Positions 31,701-46,700 of a DNA stretch of 64,000 nt are shown here, in pieces. How positions within the stretch are numbered: the first letter of the stretch is position 1; every line of letters starts with the position of its first letter. Origin of the DNA: Balanoglossus misakiensis (Eukaryota; Hemichordata); NCBI GenBank assembly GCA_040954595.2, contig CM082594.2:4774001-4838000 (forward strand). Direction: 5' to 3'. The position numbers and the translations under genes were made by a program. Below the pieces are notes generated by a model. The model had not been told where the DNA came from, ran no database searches, and saw only the letters and a program-made list of their open reading frames with translations.

Positions 31701-34700
31701 AGAGGAATTGTCAAGAAGAATGTGTTTTGCACAAGTGGGTGCTTATTGGAAGTGTTTTACGTGGGTGTATAGTATTCATTTGGCAGAACGTGAATCCCGT
31801 TGAGTTGTCAAATCCGTAAATAAGTGTGTTCGCCTGCGTGGAGAGTAATTTGTTTGGCGTTACACGCATTGTGGTGTACGTGTGAAGGAGGTGGGGAAGA
31901 CGTTCTCGGGGAGTGTGAAGATGACTCGCTTGGCCTGTGAAGATGCTGTCCGTTGTTTGTGGTGTTGATCTTCGAGGTGTGGGAGCTTAGGTTCTTATTG
32001 GTTATGAAGTACCTCCCCCCTCCCCTCCATCCTTGAGCAAGGAAAATACACATCAACGTGACTTCCCCATCACATGAGAAATATTTCTTCAAATATGAAT
32101 GATGATTGTGTGTACGCCGATCGCTGCACAAATAGATGTGGAAATTTACAGGTGTCCTTATACTTGTGTAGAAGCTGCTGTTTTTTCTTTAAAAGGCGGC
32201 GTGATGGAAAGTGCAAGCATTTATGGAAACGCTGTCAGCGCCGCGCTAATTGCAGACATTGTCCCTGACTGCAGTAAATGCATCAGTCAATCCCTCCCTT
32301 AAATGAAAACACAAATTTAGTGTTTGATTTCTTGAAAGCCCCGGTGTCGTACGCTCAACTGCAGAGGCTGTCGGCTCTCTTTCACTATCTCGCTCCTCAC
32401 TCACAACTTTAATGAGTGTATAAATTTTTGATTGGAGGGAGTCGAGAGTTGGCAATTGTGGCAATTTCTGTAGAGCCCGTAAGTATACACGGCGGTTCCA
32501 CCCCCAACCCCCCCCCCCCCCCCACCCTCCCTCCCTCCACCAATCTTTCAGTTGTGCGTCGACCGAGACGAGTTGAGCAGAGTTCAAGCGTAGGAAACTT
32601 GAACGACGCGGAACGCACGACGGCTAATTCGATCCGTGCCTTTCTCCGAGCTAATGTGATTTTGATGACAGTTCGATTTTGTCATTCATTTTCTCATTAT
32701 AGAAGGCTTAACCCCCTCTTACACTGTTGTCATGTGGTGAATACCCTGTGCTTTTTTTGAAGTGCTGCTGTTCAAGGAGTGGGACTGAATCTGTTGAGTT
32801 GACTGTGAAAAAATCAATTTTTTAACCAATAGTTGCTAAAGAACAGATTAATTTTGTTTTCATGGAATGAAAAACTTATTTTATTTCAATCTATTTTATT
32901 TTCAAGTTAATACTTTGCAGTTTTATTCTCTTTAGTTTGTCTTGTACATTTTGATGTACAGGCTTCAACACCTGTTGAATGGCATATGTGAATGTCAGTT
33001 TATAGACGTCAAGACGTTTGTTTTGTGAGAAAAAATATGTGTCATTGAGAAGCGGCTAAAGTAGAGTATTGACGGAATTCATGAAATTTATACAACTTAA
33101 CCCCTGTAATCACTAACAGCTCTGACACTGAAACCGGCCCAGAAATGTGAAATTTTACTGGGTTACCTGTAAATAATTTGAACGAAATACTGTTGGGGGA
33201 AATATAAGTGCGAGATACATGGAGTGTATTTATCAGTCTGCCAGAATATTTTATGCCGGGATTTAAGTCTTAAAAGATAGCGTAGATTTTCCATGCAAGA
33301 TTGAACAGAAGTGACACGGGTTTGGAAAATTATAGGTGGGAAAATGGCCATTTACATCAACGAGATATGTTGGCAACAGGGAACGCAGGCATAGTACATG
33401 TAATACTAAGTATTTTTGTTACAGAAAAACCAGCAAATTTAAACAAGATCCCCCAGTTGTGTTACTGGGATTTTTCATCTGTGTAGTCTTATTTAGGGAA
33501 TAACTAAAATATTACCAGGGTTTCGTAACTCTTGTTGCCCAACCTTAGCTAGAAACGTATATTTAATTAAAAATCAGTACTCAACAATGCAACCTGTCGT
33601 ACAGAGGCTTTGGAATTCCATATTACTTTATGATGAGCAAACTGACAAACCACTACACAGCTGGCTTTTGAGTAATCCAGTCCGTCTACCTGGCCAAACA
33701 ACAGACATAAACATGGGAAAAAAATAAACTCAGCATATTGTGAAATTATGTATTCACAAAAATCATGCCGTAAATGACTCAGTACTGGGTTCATGGCGAA
33801 AGTAAATATTAAGTAAACATTTAGAATAAAGTTGTATTATAGTGTATATTTTAACCTGTAACACTAAACGATTTTCACAGCTTCTTACACACAAAGTGTA
33901 GTTCCGGGATAGGATCTGATACATGATGTGTCACAAGTTAAAAGCAAGGTTTGTTAAAAAAAACATAGATATTTGATAGAAAATTTGAAGGAAAAATATC
34001 TTGAGCTATTGATAAATTTAATTTACGATTTTTTTTCTGGACATGGTGAAATGTGCCAACAGGCTCCTATTAGTGTAGTTAATTTTTCGTTTCCTAGGAT
34101 TATTTTTACAAAAACTGCAGTGGATTATCATTGTTAGTTTAATCCAGGTGGTAATTTTCTGTTGTTTATTATAAGTTACACAACAGGGACAGTAGCTGTT
34201 GTTTTTAAAATTAAAATAACTTTGTAGCGTTGTATAACTGGGTTTGTTGGTTTTCTGTGGGTGGATGTTAAAGCTTATAAGTGTTCTGGGGTCGTGAGCA
34301 CTTTTATTGAATTTTAGTTCAGATTTTAAATTATTAATAAGATATTGACAGAGCATGTAAGTTCAGAATGTATGTTGTGGGGAACGGTAAAAAAGCTGTA
34401 GTCAATGCCTGAACAAGAAATATTGAATTTTTTTTTCAACAAGTTAATGATTTTAAGTCGGTTAATTTTGAAATATGGAATCTTCATCATCTATGTTTGT
34501 ATCTGATATTTGATTTAGTGCTGGGAGTGTCCTTATCTGGTCAGGTGTTGACGTTTTCAGAAACAACAAAAGAGTTGTGACGGTTGCTCAATTATTTCCA
34601 GGGCTGTCGTGTATTCGGTGGAAGGCAGCTTGGCTGGTTGTCTCTCTGCGATGCATCGGATGATTGATTGACAGGGGTAGAGCCCAGCTTGAGCGAAAGG

Positions 34701-37700
34701 CAAGCGGCTGGTCGATACACTCCCAGTTGTCACTCCAGCTTTTAAAAATAGCATGCAGCAAACCAGCGAACAAAAAAGTCTAGAAACAGTTATCCGAGAA
34801 AGAACTTTCCCACAGCAACTAATTCGACTTTGCGAGGCGGTTGCCAGGCAACAAACAGTGGCTGTAACCCTACTGGGATGAAGATGACAGCCCCCAAGTG
34901 ACTTGGCGGAGTCCCATTAAACCGAGGTGTTTTTTCGTGTTTACTTTTTTTGAAAGGCGAAAGGGGGGCTCTGCCTGACATTTATGGAAATTCCTCCCCG
35001 GGACAAACCCATCTCGTTGAACCGAACCTCAGAGTCCGCCGTAACCATGGCAATAGAACAGACACCGGTGCTATTTCCTCTCGCCAGCGCTTGGTTTTCA
35101 ATTGGCGTGGTGGATGTGATGTGAACGCAACATGTTGTGATGAATTCAGTGGATGTGTGTCCATGGGCAAACTGACGACTGCTGTTTGCAAACCGAGTTA
35201 CGGGATGAGAAGCACTCACTTGTGTGTGATCAATATAAAAAAAAATTACACTCCAGCGAGTTTGCCTGGCTTCTTTGTTGTTGATAATCGCACTCCGCTC
35301 AAACTGATACAAAAGTGATGTTAGGAAATTGTCGAAGTTTCCGACCAAATAACTCTTTTTGTAATGAATAAAAAGGGCATTTTCTGTGTTTTTCAAACAC
35401 CCTTATAAGAAAAAGCTGCCTTCTGTGCTTGGAACTGAACTGTGCATCATACCGTTGTATAGAAATTGAATTATCAATACTGTTGTCCCAGGGATTAAAA
35501 TCACACGAATTGTTCTTGTTATTGTGTAATGTGTCACCGTGGACAGCATCAAGACTTCAAGGGTATTTTTGATTGAAGTTTACATAGAAAAATAGTCTCC
35601 CGTAAGGACAAGCTTGTGCATAGGAAAGCTGAGGGGTGTTCAAGTTTATTTTATTCAAAAAATGTCGTCGTGAAACCCCTCCCCCAGAGCGATGTGTATT
35701 TTTTTCTCTGGTGGAGAATCATTAGCAAAATATTCTGTACTGATCACGATTTATCAATTTTTGTCAATTTTAAAATGAGAGTGGATCATTTACCTCAGGC
35801 TTTTTTCTGATATTTCTACTACTTTCAGGGCTAATTACTAATCTCTGAGTTGGTAATCTCGGCTCAAAAATCATATATCTATATTTTTTTTCTTGTATTC
35901 TTAGGTCATCTGTATGAAGCCAATATGCGATCATTTTACGATGATGCGAATGTTCCTGAGAAATTCTCAGAAGGTAAGGATCACTTTTTGGTTTTACTCT
36001 ATGTAATTTTTTTCACTCTGCTGTCCGTCCGTCTGTATGGGTGTCCATCCTTCTATAGCCGTTTCTCAGATATGCCTGGACCAGCTTCTTTCAAACTTGG
36101 TTGTAAGGACAGTGCATCATGGTGTACTACATATGCGTGTCAATTTGTGTTGCTATGCAATCCAATATGGCCGACCGTCCATTTTTCCACCCATCCACTT
36201 CACAAAACTCAGGAAGCTTGCGACACTGAAACATGTGTTCTTGGGGTTGTGTTACTGCCGAGGACCAAGTCTGTGGTTTCTGGGTATAGGTGTGTGTTTG
36301 TGTTCTGGGATGTGAGAGTTGACATTTTTAGCCACTTAAGCTACCGGTGAAATTATGGAGCGAGTCGGTTACCACGACTGCCTAGCTGCCGGTCGAAATG
36401 CAAGGGTCTGGCACCAGAAATCTGATACCTGGATAGGCACTGTCATTTTAGAAATAATTAAACATTAGCCCAGAAAAAAAACGCAACCAAAAAGGGATAC
36501 GCATCAGCAGTGATGCGTTTGTCAAATCGTTTTAGTCTCTGACTGGTGGCTGACTGGATAATATCTGGAACAATTAAATATAGTAAAAAAGTAACTGTGA
36601 GTAACTTCAACGTAGCAGGCAAGGAAATAATTGGATAGAATGAATGGAAAAGAATGCAACAATTGTTTGAAAAGTAAAAGGATTGTTTTACAGCAAGTCA
36701 GTTTTATGATAAAGCTGATAAAATGCGAGTAGGAGTGACTGAAACTGAAGACGCTCTTTGCGTCGCGACTCCGAAGTCGTGCCTGGGCAAATTTGTAAAA
36801 GACAGTTGAATGCCATATTTTGGAAAAGATTAAGTAATATTTTGGGTGTAATAGAGCTTGGTGATTCGGGGTATTTCACGTGAAACGGGATACTCGACCG
36901 CCATGACGTTAGAGTATTGAGAATGATCGGATTCACCTCGCAGGCAGTCATTAGCGAGTGCGTGGACTCGCAGAGAAGAGATTCTCAAAGTGAACTGAAC
37001 AGGCTCTCATTAAACTGTAAATCACTGGGAAAGGGGGCCCGAACAAGCCAGGTTCAGAGAGTTTAACGACGGCGATGAACTCGTTATGCAAACGAGGACC
37101 GTCACACTACAGACAGACACTACAGATAGACAGACGGAGCAGACGTCTCAGGTTCCCCCATAGGACGTAGTTAGCGCGGGGGAGAAAACGGCACAAATGG
37201 CAACGCGAAGTGATAAGCGACATAGTATTTTTTTCGTGAGACTATCAACAGGCACCGATTTGAATAGAGTTTTTCAAAACCTCGCTCATTAGCGTGCTTC
37301 GACACACCTGTTCCCAGTGTCCCTGTCTGTCGACGGCCATCGCATTTTGACATCATTACTATTGTTCGCCGCCCTGGGTTTCCATGGCGACGCGAGTTGC
37401 GGGACATGGCATTTTTTTTTCTCCCCGCTGCAATTTGATCTTGGAGGTACATGTGTGAGCTCCCCTGCGCTTGTTGACAAGAGCGATGTTGACTCCGATT
37501 GCACAGTTGATATTTGAGTTTGCTGCCAGAAATTGGATGCCCCCATTCAAGACTCAGATGGTTATCACAAAACCACGGTTTCAGGCCAAAAAAAAATCAT
37601 CTCCCCCAAAAGAAGTACATGTCACATTGAAAACTTTGGATCATGAATCAAGATCTTCATTCTTGTTTACAAAATAACGCCACAGTCCCTGATTTTTAGC

Positions 37701-40700
37701 CGCGAGGAACAAGAGAATATTTTCTTCAGTTTCGTTTTTCCTAAACTTAATACTCTTCATAAGTATGAACTTGGTTGCACTTTTTAGAAGGTGCGTGTTT
37801 TCAATAATTCACTACAATGTTTCCAAGGTTATTTTGCTGTGAAAGTTTTAATAATTGATCTTAAAAAATACGCTCACTGCAGCCAAGACTAGATCAACAG
37901 AGATGCAAAAATTTAACTTATGAAATGGGCTTATTGATGAAATCAGCCAGTTTTTTTATGCCTTGGATAATCTGTATGCCATATTAAGATTGGCAATCGT
38001 ACTTGCAGAGTTCTAACTACGTAATTTTCAGCTGGTCGTTAAATTTAGAAGTGTTTTGTTTTGTGTGTGTGGAGCATTTTGCCTTTGCTTCTGTACTTTT
38101 GAAATACTTGTATAATCTAGTCGGTCTTTATTTAAATACTGCTGCAATTCTGAACTGTCGCGAAGGGCTGTTTTGTGGCTCCCCTCATTCATAACACCAG
38201 CCTTCACATCAATCGTCCTCCAGAAACACAATCGCATTCTCCTTCCAGTCGCCGTGATCTCCGTCGATAAATCTATATTGCAGCGAGTTTTTTGCTGACC
38301 TGAAATATTAACCGCGTATGTTTCCATGACGACCGGGGGACCAGCTGTAGTTAATTTATTTCGATTTTGACAGCGGTCTCGCCACCAGAGCGGCGAGCAA
38401 CTTTAAACTAAAAGTAATCAAGAACAAAAGATTTTAAGCCTGTGTCTGTCGATGAAAAATGATTTTTTTGTGGTGATCAAAATTCTAGAACGATAAAACA
38501 CAGACAGCTTTGAACAGATACTTTACTGATACTTTCAGCAACGGAGAGAAGTGAGTGAGTCTTTATCAGAGGATTATAAACTTTGCCATCTTTTGACATC
38601 ATTTTGGTCCTTGCTCACATCAAAAGTTTTTTTATCCCAATTTTGCTAATGATAGTAACTGTGTAAGACATATACATGCTGTACTGTCTCTGTGATTAAT
38701 AGTTGTGATTCCAGAGGCGAAATATGTGTAATATGATTTACACATGGCATTAAAGAATGCATACAAGCACAGAGGTCTGACTGTAGTTCAGTTCAAATGC
38801 AGACTGGAGCAAAGAAATTTGTCGTTCGTACATCTTTGTGCATTTTTGTAACCAAAGCCAGATCCAAGATTTATCAAATCTGCATCAGTCAGCTGTCTGT
38901 TTGAATCTTATTTTTCTCTGCATAATTTGTGCACCGTTCAAAAGTAACAGTTTAAGCAAGAGTTTCGGCGGCATAATTGCTCATGACATTTGTTTGACCA
39001 TCAACGCCACCTTGGCAAATCTTACCGTTTGTCAAAACCTCCGTGGGCAAATAATTGCGGTGAAATTTTAATATAAATGGCACGTCGGCAGAATGGGAAA
39101 GAATATTTGCTGAGGAGGGAGAGAGTGTAGGATAGAATGCGAGATGATAGTCCGTCTAATGTCCATGCTAATGTGTTCACGGTTGTCGGTCCCTTCAGGC
39201 CTTGTTGACACTCGACATAAACAGACAAATTTTTCGACGCGCTTATACCTCGGGAAAAGTTGTCCTTGAAGTGCGATTGAGTGCGTGTTTGGAGAGAAAC
39301 GGTAAAATCAAGCAGCCAAAATCAAAATCTTGGCAGTGTCACAAATAAGGTGGTAATAGTCGCAGAACGTGAAGTGGTCTCCCTGAGTTATGATTATTGT
39401 CTGCCTCAGGCTCTAACATTTTCAGATGAAAATTAAGTTGCCTCAAACAATAAAAAAGTATTAGGGAAAAAATCTGCAGAAATCAATTCAGTGTCACTAG
39501 AATGTGAAGAATTTTCAAATTTACTGATCATTAAAAAATATCTAGTTTTGGTAGTCTAAACAACGCTATGAGATTCAAGTTTATGTCTTTTTACTTTTCT
39601 CGAGAGAGAAAAAAAGGAAAATCAGTTGTCGAAAAGAGTTTGGGCGCTGCAACCTGAGATTAAGAATTGCTGATGTCTGTGGTGGCAATCTTTGGATTCA
39701 CAGAACACTGTCACGGCCTTTGTTGAGTCAAGACCGCGTCACGACGACGCAGCGCACATTGCAAACGAAGCCAGCCAGCCCATCCCCGCGAGGGGAAAAA
39801 ACCCTGCCCACCCCTGCCGCCCAGAGTCGCCCGGTCCATCTCTGGCTAATTTAATAACGCTAAGAGCCTACATATGGTTATTAATTTCAAGCTGGATGCA
39901 AAATGGTAGTTGAGGTAACGAGTAAAACGAAACTAACCAGATTAGGGTTGTCCTTTGTGGATAGCATCTCTATCACTCCCCGATTTTAATGAGGTTTAGA
40001 GCACGTCGAGAAACATTCGCTTTTCATGCACACACAACACACTAGATGTCTAGTGCAGATTTTTTTTATGTCCATCCCATAATAGTAAAGAGCTGTTAGA
40101 GGCTTCTCTGCCGTAAAACGCTGAAGAGACGACTAGATGAATAGAAAACGACATTTTTCGCTTACAGTCAAAGCGCACACAAAAATATCTCGTTGCGTGA
40201 ACTATGTCACATAGTATCTCATGTAAACTGAATTGACAAAAATTTACTGGTTGCGTTTTTTATTTTTATTCATAAGTCAATAAAAATAAAACACCTATTT
40301 TTTTTATCAAATTCTATCGACCTTCAATACGTTGGATTTTTCTTGTCTAAATATTTTTTGTGTGTAAATTTGATCTTTTTTGGATGCTAATGTAGAATTT
40401 ATAAACTCCAGATTAAAATCATCTGAGTCATTAATTTTTCTGCGTGTATGGTTAAGGGTTTTAGCAAATCTGCTCATGCAATCCTCTTCAGCTTACAATT
40501 CAAAGCTCTGCGGTACAAAGAGAAGTTGTAACAATCGGGGGAAAATTTTTACTGATAGGGTGGCATCCTGTTAATTCTCGCAGTCAATAAGGGAGAAGAA
40601 GCTCTCCGTTCAAGCCATTTCCCACTCCTTTAGGGAAAAAGGGGTAATGTGATGGTGTGAATTGTATTGCCCCCCCCCCCCTCCCAATCCTCCCACCCCA

Positions 40701-43700
40701 CTGTTGAGATTGAGCCTTGAACTGTGATAGGCTGAAAATTAGAAACCTGAAATTGGGAAATTTAGTTTTATCGTACTGGAAGGGGATATAGCATGATTTT
40801 GCAAGAAAATGCTTTTAAAATGCTTTTAAGTTTTTTTCCATTATTTGACTGTAGTGCAGCAATCATACTTTGATAATTTTATCAAAAAGTAGTCAAAAAT
40901 CAAACTTTTTTTTATTAAATTTGGTTTTATTTGGGATTGAACTGCTTTCACTCGAAAGCTTTCACTCGAAAGCAGTCCTTAGCTATCGCGGTTCTGATTC
41001 ATATTTCTAGGATGGTCACCTCATAAGCCCTGATGTTGCTCTGTGATAATCTGTCTCGGAGCTTGAAACCGAAAAGCTAACAAGATCTGGAAAAATAGCC
41101 CCTGGGCACCCGATGCCAATAATATCAAAGTGCTCCCTTTTGGATAGAGAGAAAAAAAAGAAATCCTTTTTTCTGAATAAAACCAGTGTGTTTAATTCAT
41201 TCGGGCTTAAAATGTACAAGGGTATCTTGTGTGTGATGCAGTGAATGTCAAAACGTGTAGAGTGATTGGCTGGGTTTTGTTCTAAAGCTCTTGTATTAAA
41301 ATTATCCCAGTGCTATCTTTTTTGTACAGAGAGACTGTTCGTCTTTTATCCCTGTTGAAAGTCAAAGAACGGTGATATTGTCTATCTGATTGGCAATCAC
41401 TTTGTGAAGAGGTTTTTTTTTGTTCGTTCTAGGAGCATGTGCCTGTGTGCCTGCTTGGTGTAATTCATCAAAGATTTAAACAAATCAATCTCTTTCTGCA
41501 TTTATTCGTTCCAAGGGGCCGTTATTGTCAGTAATGTGACAAGCTTCATCATTTTTTCCCAGTGAAATTACAGATACACTTTATATACAGACAGATCTCG
41601 TCGGTAAGATTGAGTTTTTTTGGGGAAAGACAGTGCAAGACATGCAAAGGACTGGGGTGTTTTATTCTGTCAAAATAAACTAGATGAAACGTTTTGATTG
41701 CTTGTGGGAAATGTTTCGCAATTCGAAACTGAGAAATAATTGTAATGCCAGATTTGCATTGAAACTGTTCTTAGAACAGGTGAACTGGCAAAAAGGGAAT
41801 TCATGTTATTTTTATGTGTTTTGAGTTTTTTTATCTGAAGGGGAAAATAATATTAAGTTCTCAGGTTTTCGGATTGTAAAGGTGAAGGAGAATTGAAATG
41901 TAAGATGGATTATTTTGGTGCGTGAGTGTGTTGTTAAGGATATGAGATAACACTGTTTTTGGCTTGGGTAGTCAATTTTTGATGGTATTTAAAAGACGAG
42001 ACCTTCAGTGCAGGTGTGCGCATTTTAGTCTCTTTTTTTTTATGGAAACCCCTGATAATAAAGCACTGTCGACAGCGACTACTCAAGTTTGGAGGAATAA
42101 TGGAAAGTTAAATTACAGCCAATAAAATCAACACGTAGCTCTCCCCGGAGCTATAGGATGTCAGGGTTGGGAGAAGTCTGCTTTTGAGATCTTTAAGCTG
42201 TACTGTCATAGCGGAGAATGAAAAGTGACGAGTTGCATTACGCGGCATCGTTGCTTAATGGACTTCTTTGTTGCCATGTTGACTTTAGACTCATTTGCCC
42301 GGGTGGAGAAATGGGATTGGATGTCTCGGAGTGTGTTCGCGCACATTGGTGGAAACGAGATTCGCGCGAGTCTGTCGACCGATCTTTTTTTAAGGCTTAA
42401 AGGGACAAAGTCTCTCTCTCGCCGCCCTTTTTCCATTAATTATGTTTAATACAAGACACGGTTTATGTTATTCTACATGTGGATATATAGTGAATCAATG
42501 CTCGACCACACACAACTTCCATCCTGTTTGTAGGATATGAGAGTCAAAATCTTGAAAAATGAATAAATGGTATACACTGATTATTCATTATGGCGAGTTT
42601 TTTAATCTTGTGGTTGAACGTTGATTCACTATATATCCACATGTAGAATAACATAAACGGTGTCCTGCATCAAACATAATTAATGGAAAAAGGGCAGCGA
42701 GAGAGAGACTTTGTCCCTTTAATAATGGGAGAGAATTAAAAACAATATGGTCGGGGAGGGACTATCGTGATGCGTAAAGAATAAGCCCCCTCGCCCGGTG
42801 TGCCCAGATCAGGTGCATTTAAAAGTCACTTTGAGTTCACGGTGCGGTTGATTTGAGAGACGTCGCCAAGGATTTGCGAACGAGACGAGAATTGATGTGT
42901 TTAGCCTCTGTCATAAACTAAGTGGAAAAACTGCAATGGAAATCAGTCGGAAAGACATTCGGGGGAAAGGTGTTGTTATTTTTGGTGTTTCAATTTTCAC
43001 GGGGGCCATATTCCTGCGTCGAGAATCACGCTGGCTGAAATCAGACGTGCATTTTCATTTTCAATAGTTTATAAAAAAGAACTAGGGTGTCCAGTTGCAC
43101 TTTTCTGCAGAAGTTAAAGTACACAATCCCAGTAACGGTAATTATCTGCTATCAATTTCTGCCATTAAAAGATTTGTTTTCATTTTTGGGGTTTTTATAG
43201 AATACTCACACTGATGGATTTACTGTAATTTTGGATAAAATGGTTGTAAAAATGACTTTTATCTTTAACGAGGTTAATTAGGTACCCACATGATATTTCC
43301 TCTGTTTGAAGTCAGTGGTGGCTAATTACCCCTATACTCATGCATTGTGCAATATTAGAATTTCTTAGAAATATGGAATTGATGATTCCTTAAAAAAGCA
43401 GAAAATAATACACTGGACAATATAATTATCTGGCTGCTGTTTGGAACTGGAGGTTGATTTTGGAAGGGACTGTTTATAGTGCTAGGCGTTCTTAACCATC
43501 TCTAACTGAGGCAAGAGGATAAAACATTTAAACAAGTAACAACATGACCCAGCCTGAGTTTATTTTCTCAAAATAATCACACATATACACACACAACAAA
43601 GTGCAGCAAAAATATCATTAACACCCAGCCACAATTGGCCCTGTTGTAATTCGAGCCTCAGTTCCATAAGCTCCCCATCCACAATTATTGATAACCAATA

Positions 43701-46700
43701 TTGACAATTAACGATGGAATAATTTATAATTGAATATCAAATTTTAATGAGTTTTCGCAGGGTTGCGGAAAAGGAGAGGGGGGGAGACAATTAATACGTA
43801 CGTCAATGGCACTTTGGTGAAGTTGTTTAGAGTCGCGGCATATGTTGGTTCATTGTGCGAAATCAATTGTCTGATTCGACGCGGCAGTTCATCTGAACAA
43901 ACGAGGGGACACTCACTCCGCGACGTGAAAGTTGAGAATTTACTCAACCTCAGCAAATCTGGTGTATTGAAACTTACACGCACCCCCCCCCCCCTTCTCC
44001 TCCTCCTCCCCAAATGCTTGATATTTGCTCTAACGCTACTTTTTGAAGGCTGGACTTCTTTGTAGTTGGGTCCACGCAGCGGGGATTTGAAATTGACCGA
44101 GTCGCAATTACGCTGCAGCGATCAAGCTAGGCTGTGCTCCAAGTCTGCGACTTGCAGCCGCGGCGATACGGAGAACAAAAAAAACGCCAAAGTACCTTCA
44201 ATGTCAGAAGATAATACAGTTTAATGCATCAGCTAAATTGTTCTGATACAACTCGCCCAGAATAATGCCTTTTTTTGTCAGACGATGCATTTATTCTTGA
44301 GCAAATTTTCACAGTGAATTCATGTACCCCTGAGGGGGATTCAATAACAATGAGACTTGCGAAAGAATAGATGTTCACGTTTGACAGGGATACTAAAAAT
44401 CAGTGTTGCGTTCATCTTAAAAGGTATACTTGATATCAGTAGTACGGTAGTCAAGAAAAAAACTTTTAGTGTCAAAATCATATTTTTGGATTTTTTTTTA
44501 GAGTCGAAACTATTTTTGTGACTTTTTTGAAAAAAATCAATTGTTTAAATTTATTTTTATTTGCTAATGTGGTTTGTCATGCTATCCGGTTAAGATGAGC
44601 GATATTTGGAGAATAAACGGGTCCTTCCCCTGAATTAAAAAGAAAAAAAGAAATCAGAGATAGAAATAAAAGACGTATTTTTTCATGGGCTGATAAATGT
44701 GAGCTGCAGAGTGAAGATAATGGCTGGGCTATATAATTGAAATGACTAAGTTGATGAAAATTTATCGTGGTGGCGAATCAGAAACGATGGAGAGAATTTA
44801 TCACAATCTGATAAAGTCAGTTTAAGAGGAGAGATCAACAGCAGGGAGAGGGATCAGAAGAATGACAGTTTATTCGGGTAGTTAGGGGTTGATGGAATAC
44901 TGCTCCCTGATTGAAAAATTTCCCGAGCCGAGTCCCAGGTGGAATGCGCGCGCCTCACAAAGACATCCGAAGAAATAAGGAGAGAGAGACGAGAGACGAG
45001 TCGAACACGACAGTTTTGTGGCCGAGAGACGATGACAACGACGGCGGCGTCTGGGGTTGTGGAGACTCGATGTGAAAAGTAGCAGATGCTCGGATGAGAG
45101 GGAGACAGAGCGTTGCCAGGGCAACCATAATTACCTAAATGCAGCGGAGTAGCGAGATGAAATTTGATTCTTAATGGTATTAAAGAGCAGAGGGATGGAG
45201 GCTGGAGTTGCATTGGGCTGCGTTAGCGATACAGATGTACCATGGGTAGAGGGAGAGAGAGCGAGAGCGAGAGAGAGAGAACAGTTGATTAGGGAAGATG
45301 GGCAAATGTCAGCTGCTAGTACCATCATTCATATCAATAAAATAAAGTACATACATAGTTCCAATAACTATCTGTCGCCAGGGGAACCGCAGACTTTTTG
45401 AGTCTATACCTGGCAACACACACACAACAGATTCTGGGACGAGTTGCTCAGGGGAGTATTAAGCGCGGCTAATCTGATCCCCGCAGTACATATGTTGTAG
45501 TGCTGCGTGTCAGAGATGAGCTGCGTAATGGTCGGGCCCGAGATAATCACGCTCTAATCTAGTCCATCTGCGGAGCACATAAAACCAGATGTCACTTATG
45601 AAAGCTGTGATCTTTATAAAGTTTGCGGCTTTGATAAGAATAGATGAGATAGAAATAGATGATGTATGGCCGTCTTAGGGTGCTGTCACGCTCTCGTAAA
45701 ACATAATGAAAATGAAGGGGGCCGGGAACAATGGACGTCGTTCACCACGGCCCGCGCCGAGCAACAGGGGGCGCATTTCGGCTCCTGATTAAATTTGTGT
45801 CGCTTAATGCAGTCTTGGATATCAGCGCCTGATGTGGTAATTCTCTTTTTAATGGTTGTGTGTTCACAGCAGATATCAAGTCAGAAATTTACCGCGATGC
45901 CCCGATTTATCAACGGCGAGGCTCCCTTCAGCTGTGGCAGTTCTTAGTGGCGCTGCTGGAGGACCCTGGAAACGCCACTTTCATCGCCTGGACGGGCAGA
46001 GGGCTGGAGTTTAAACTGATTGAACCCGAGGAGGTAAGACACAATGAACATACATACAGTAATCATTGAGTCTCTTTGCACAGTTGTGTCATTGATATTT
46101 ACTGGGATCCCCGCCATTTGGAGCTGTAATATATTTGATATTTTCAATATATTTTTATTCTGGGTTATATCTACAACAGTTTCTAGTAAAATCTACTCCT
46201 TACAACATTTTGACATGCCCAATATCCAGCATGTCACCACAGCCCACATACATATGTATATAAACCCCTTTTCAACGATAGTTCAATCCAGACCCATTGT
46301 TTTCTGTGGTACGTTTGGACCTCTACATAGGGAACTGGGGGTGAAAGGGTTAAACCAGCAATGTTATTGTTGAGTATTTTATTGGAGTCTGGACCTGAAA
46401 CTTAGGTGGTCCGTTAATTGTAGGCCCTGATTTCAAATGGATTGTTTCTGTCTTTTCAGGTGGCGAGACGATGGGGAATACAGAAGAACAGACCGGCCAT
46501 GAACTACGACAAGCTCTCGCGCTCTCTACGATACTACTACGAGAAGGGCATCATGCAGAAGGTGGCCGGCGAGAGGTACGTCTACAAGTTCGTCTGCGAC
46601 CCCGAAGCCCTGTTCACCATGGCCTTCCCGGAGAACGGTCGCGGCGTCCTGAAGCCCGCCCACGATCTGTCCCAAGTGCCGGAGCAGAGACCCCCGCCGC

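Noticed and set aside
34941-35396. Overlapping open frames of 151 codons (minus) and 122 codons (plus) in ETS intron 7
   Set aside because: They mirror each other in a GC-richer stretch. Neither has recognisable motifs or intronic splice structure.
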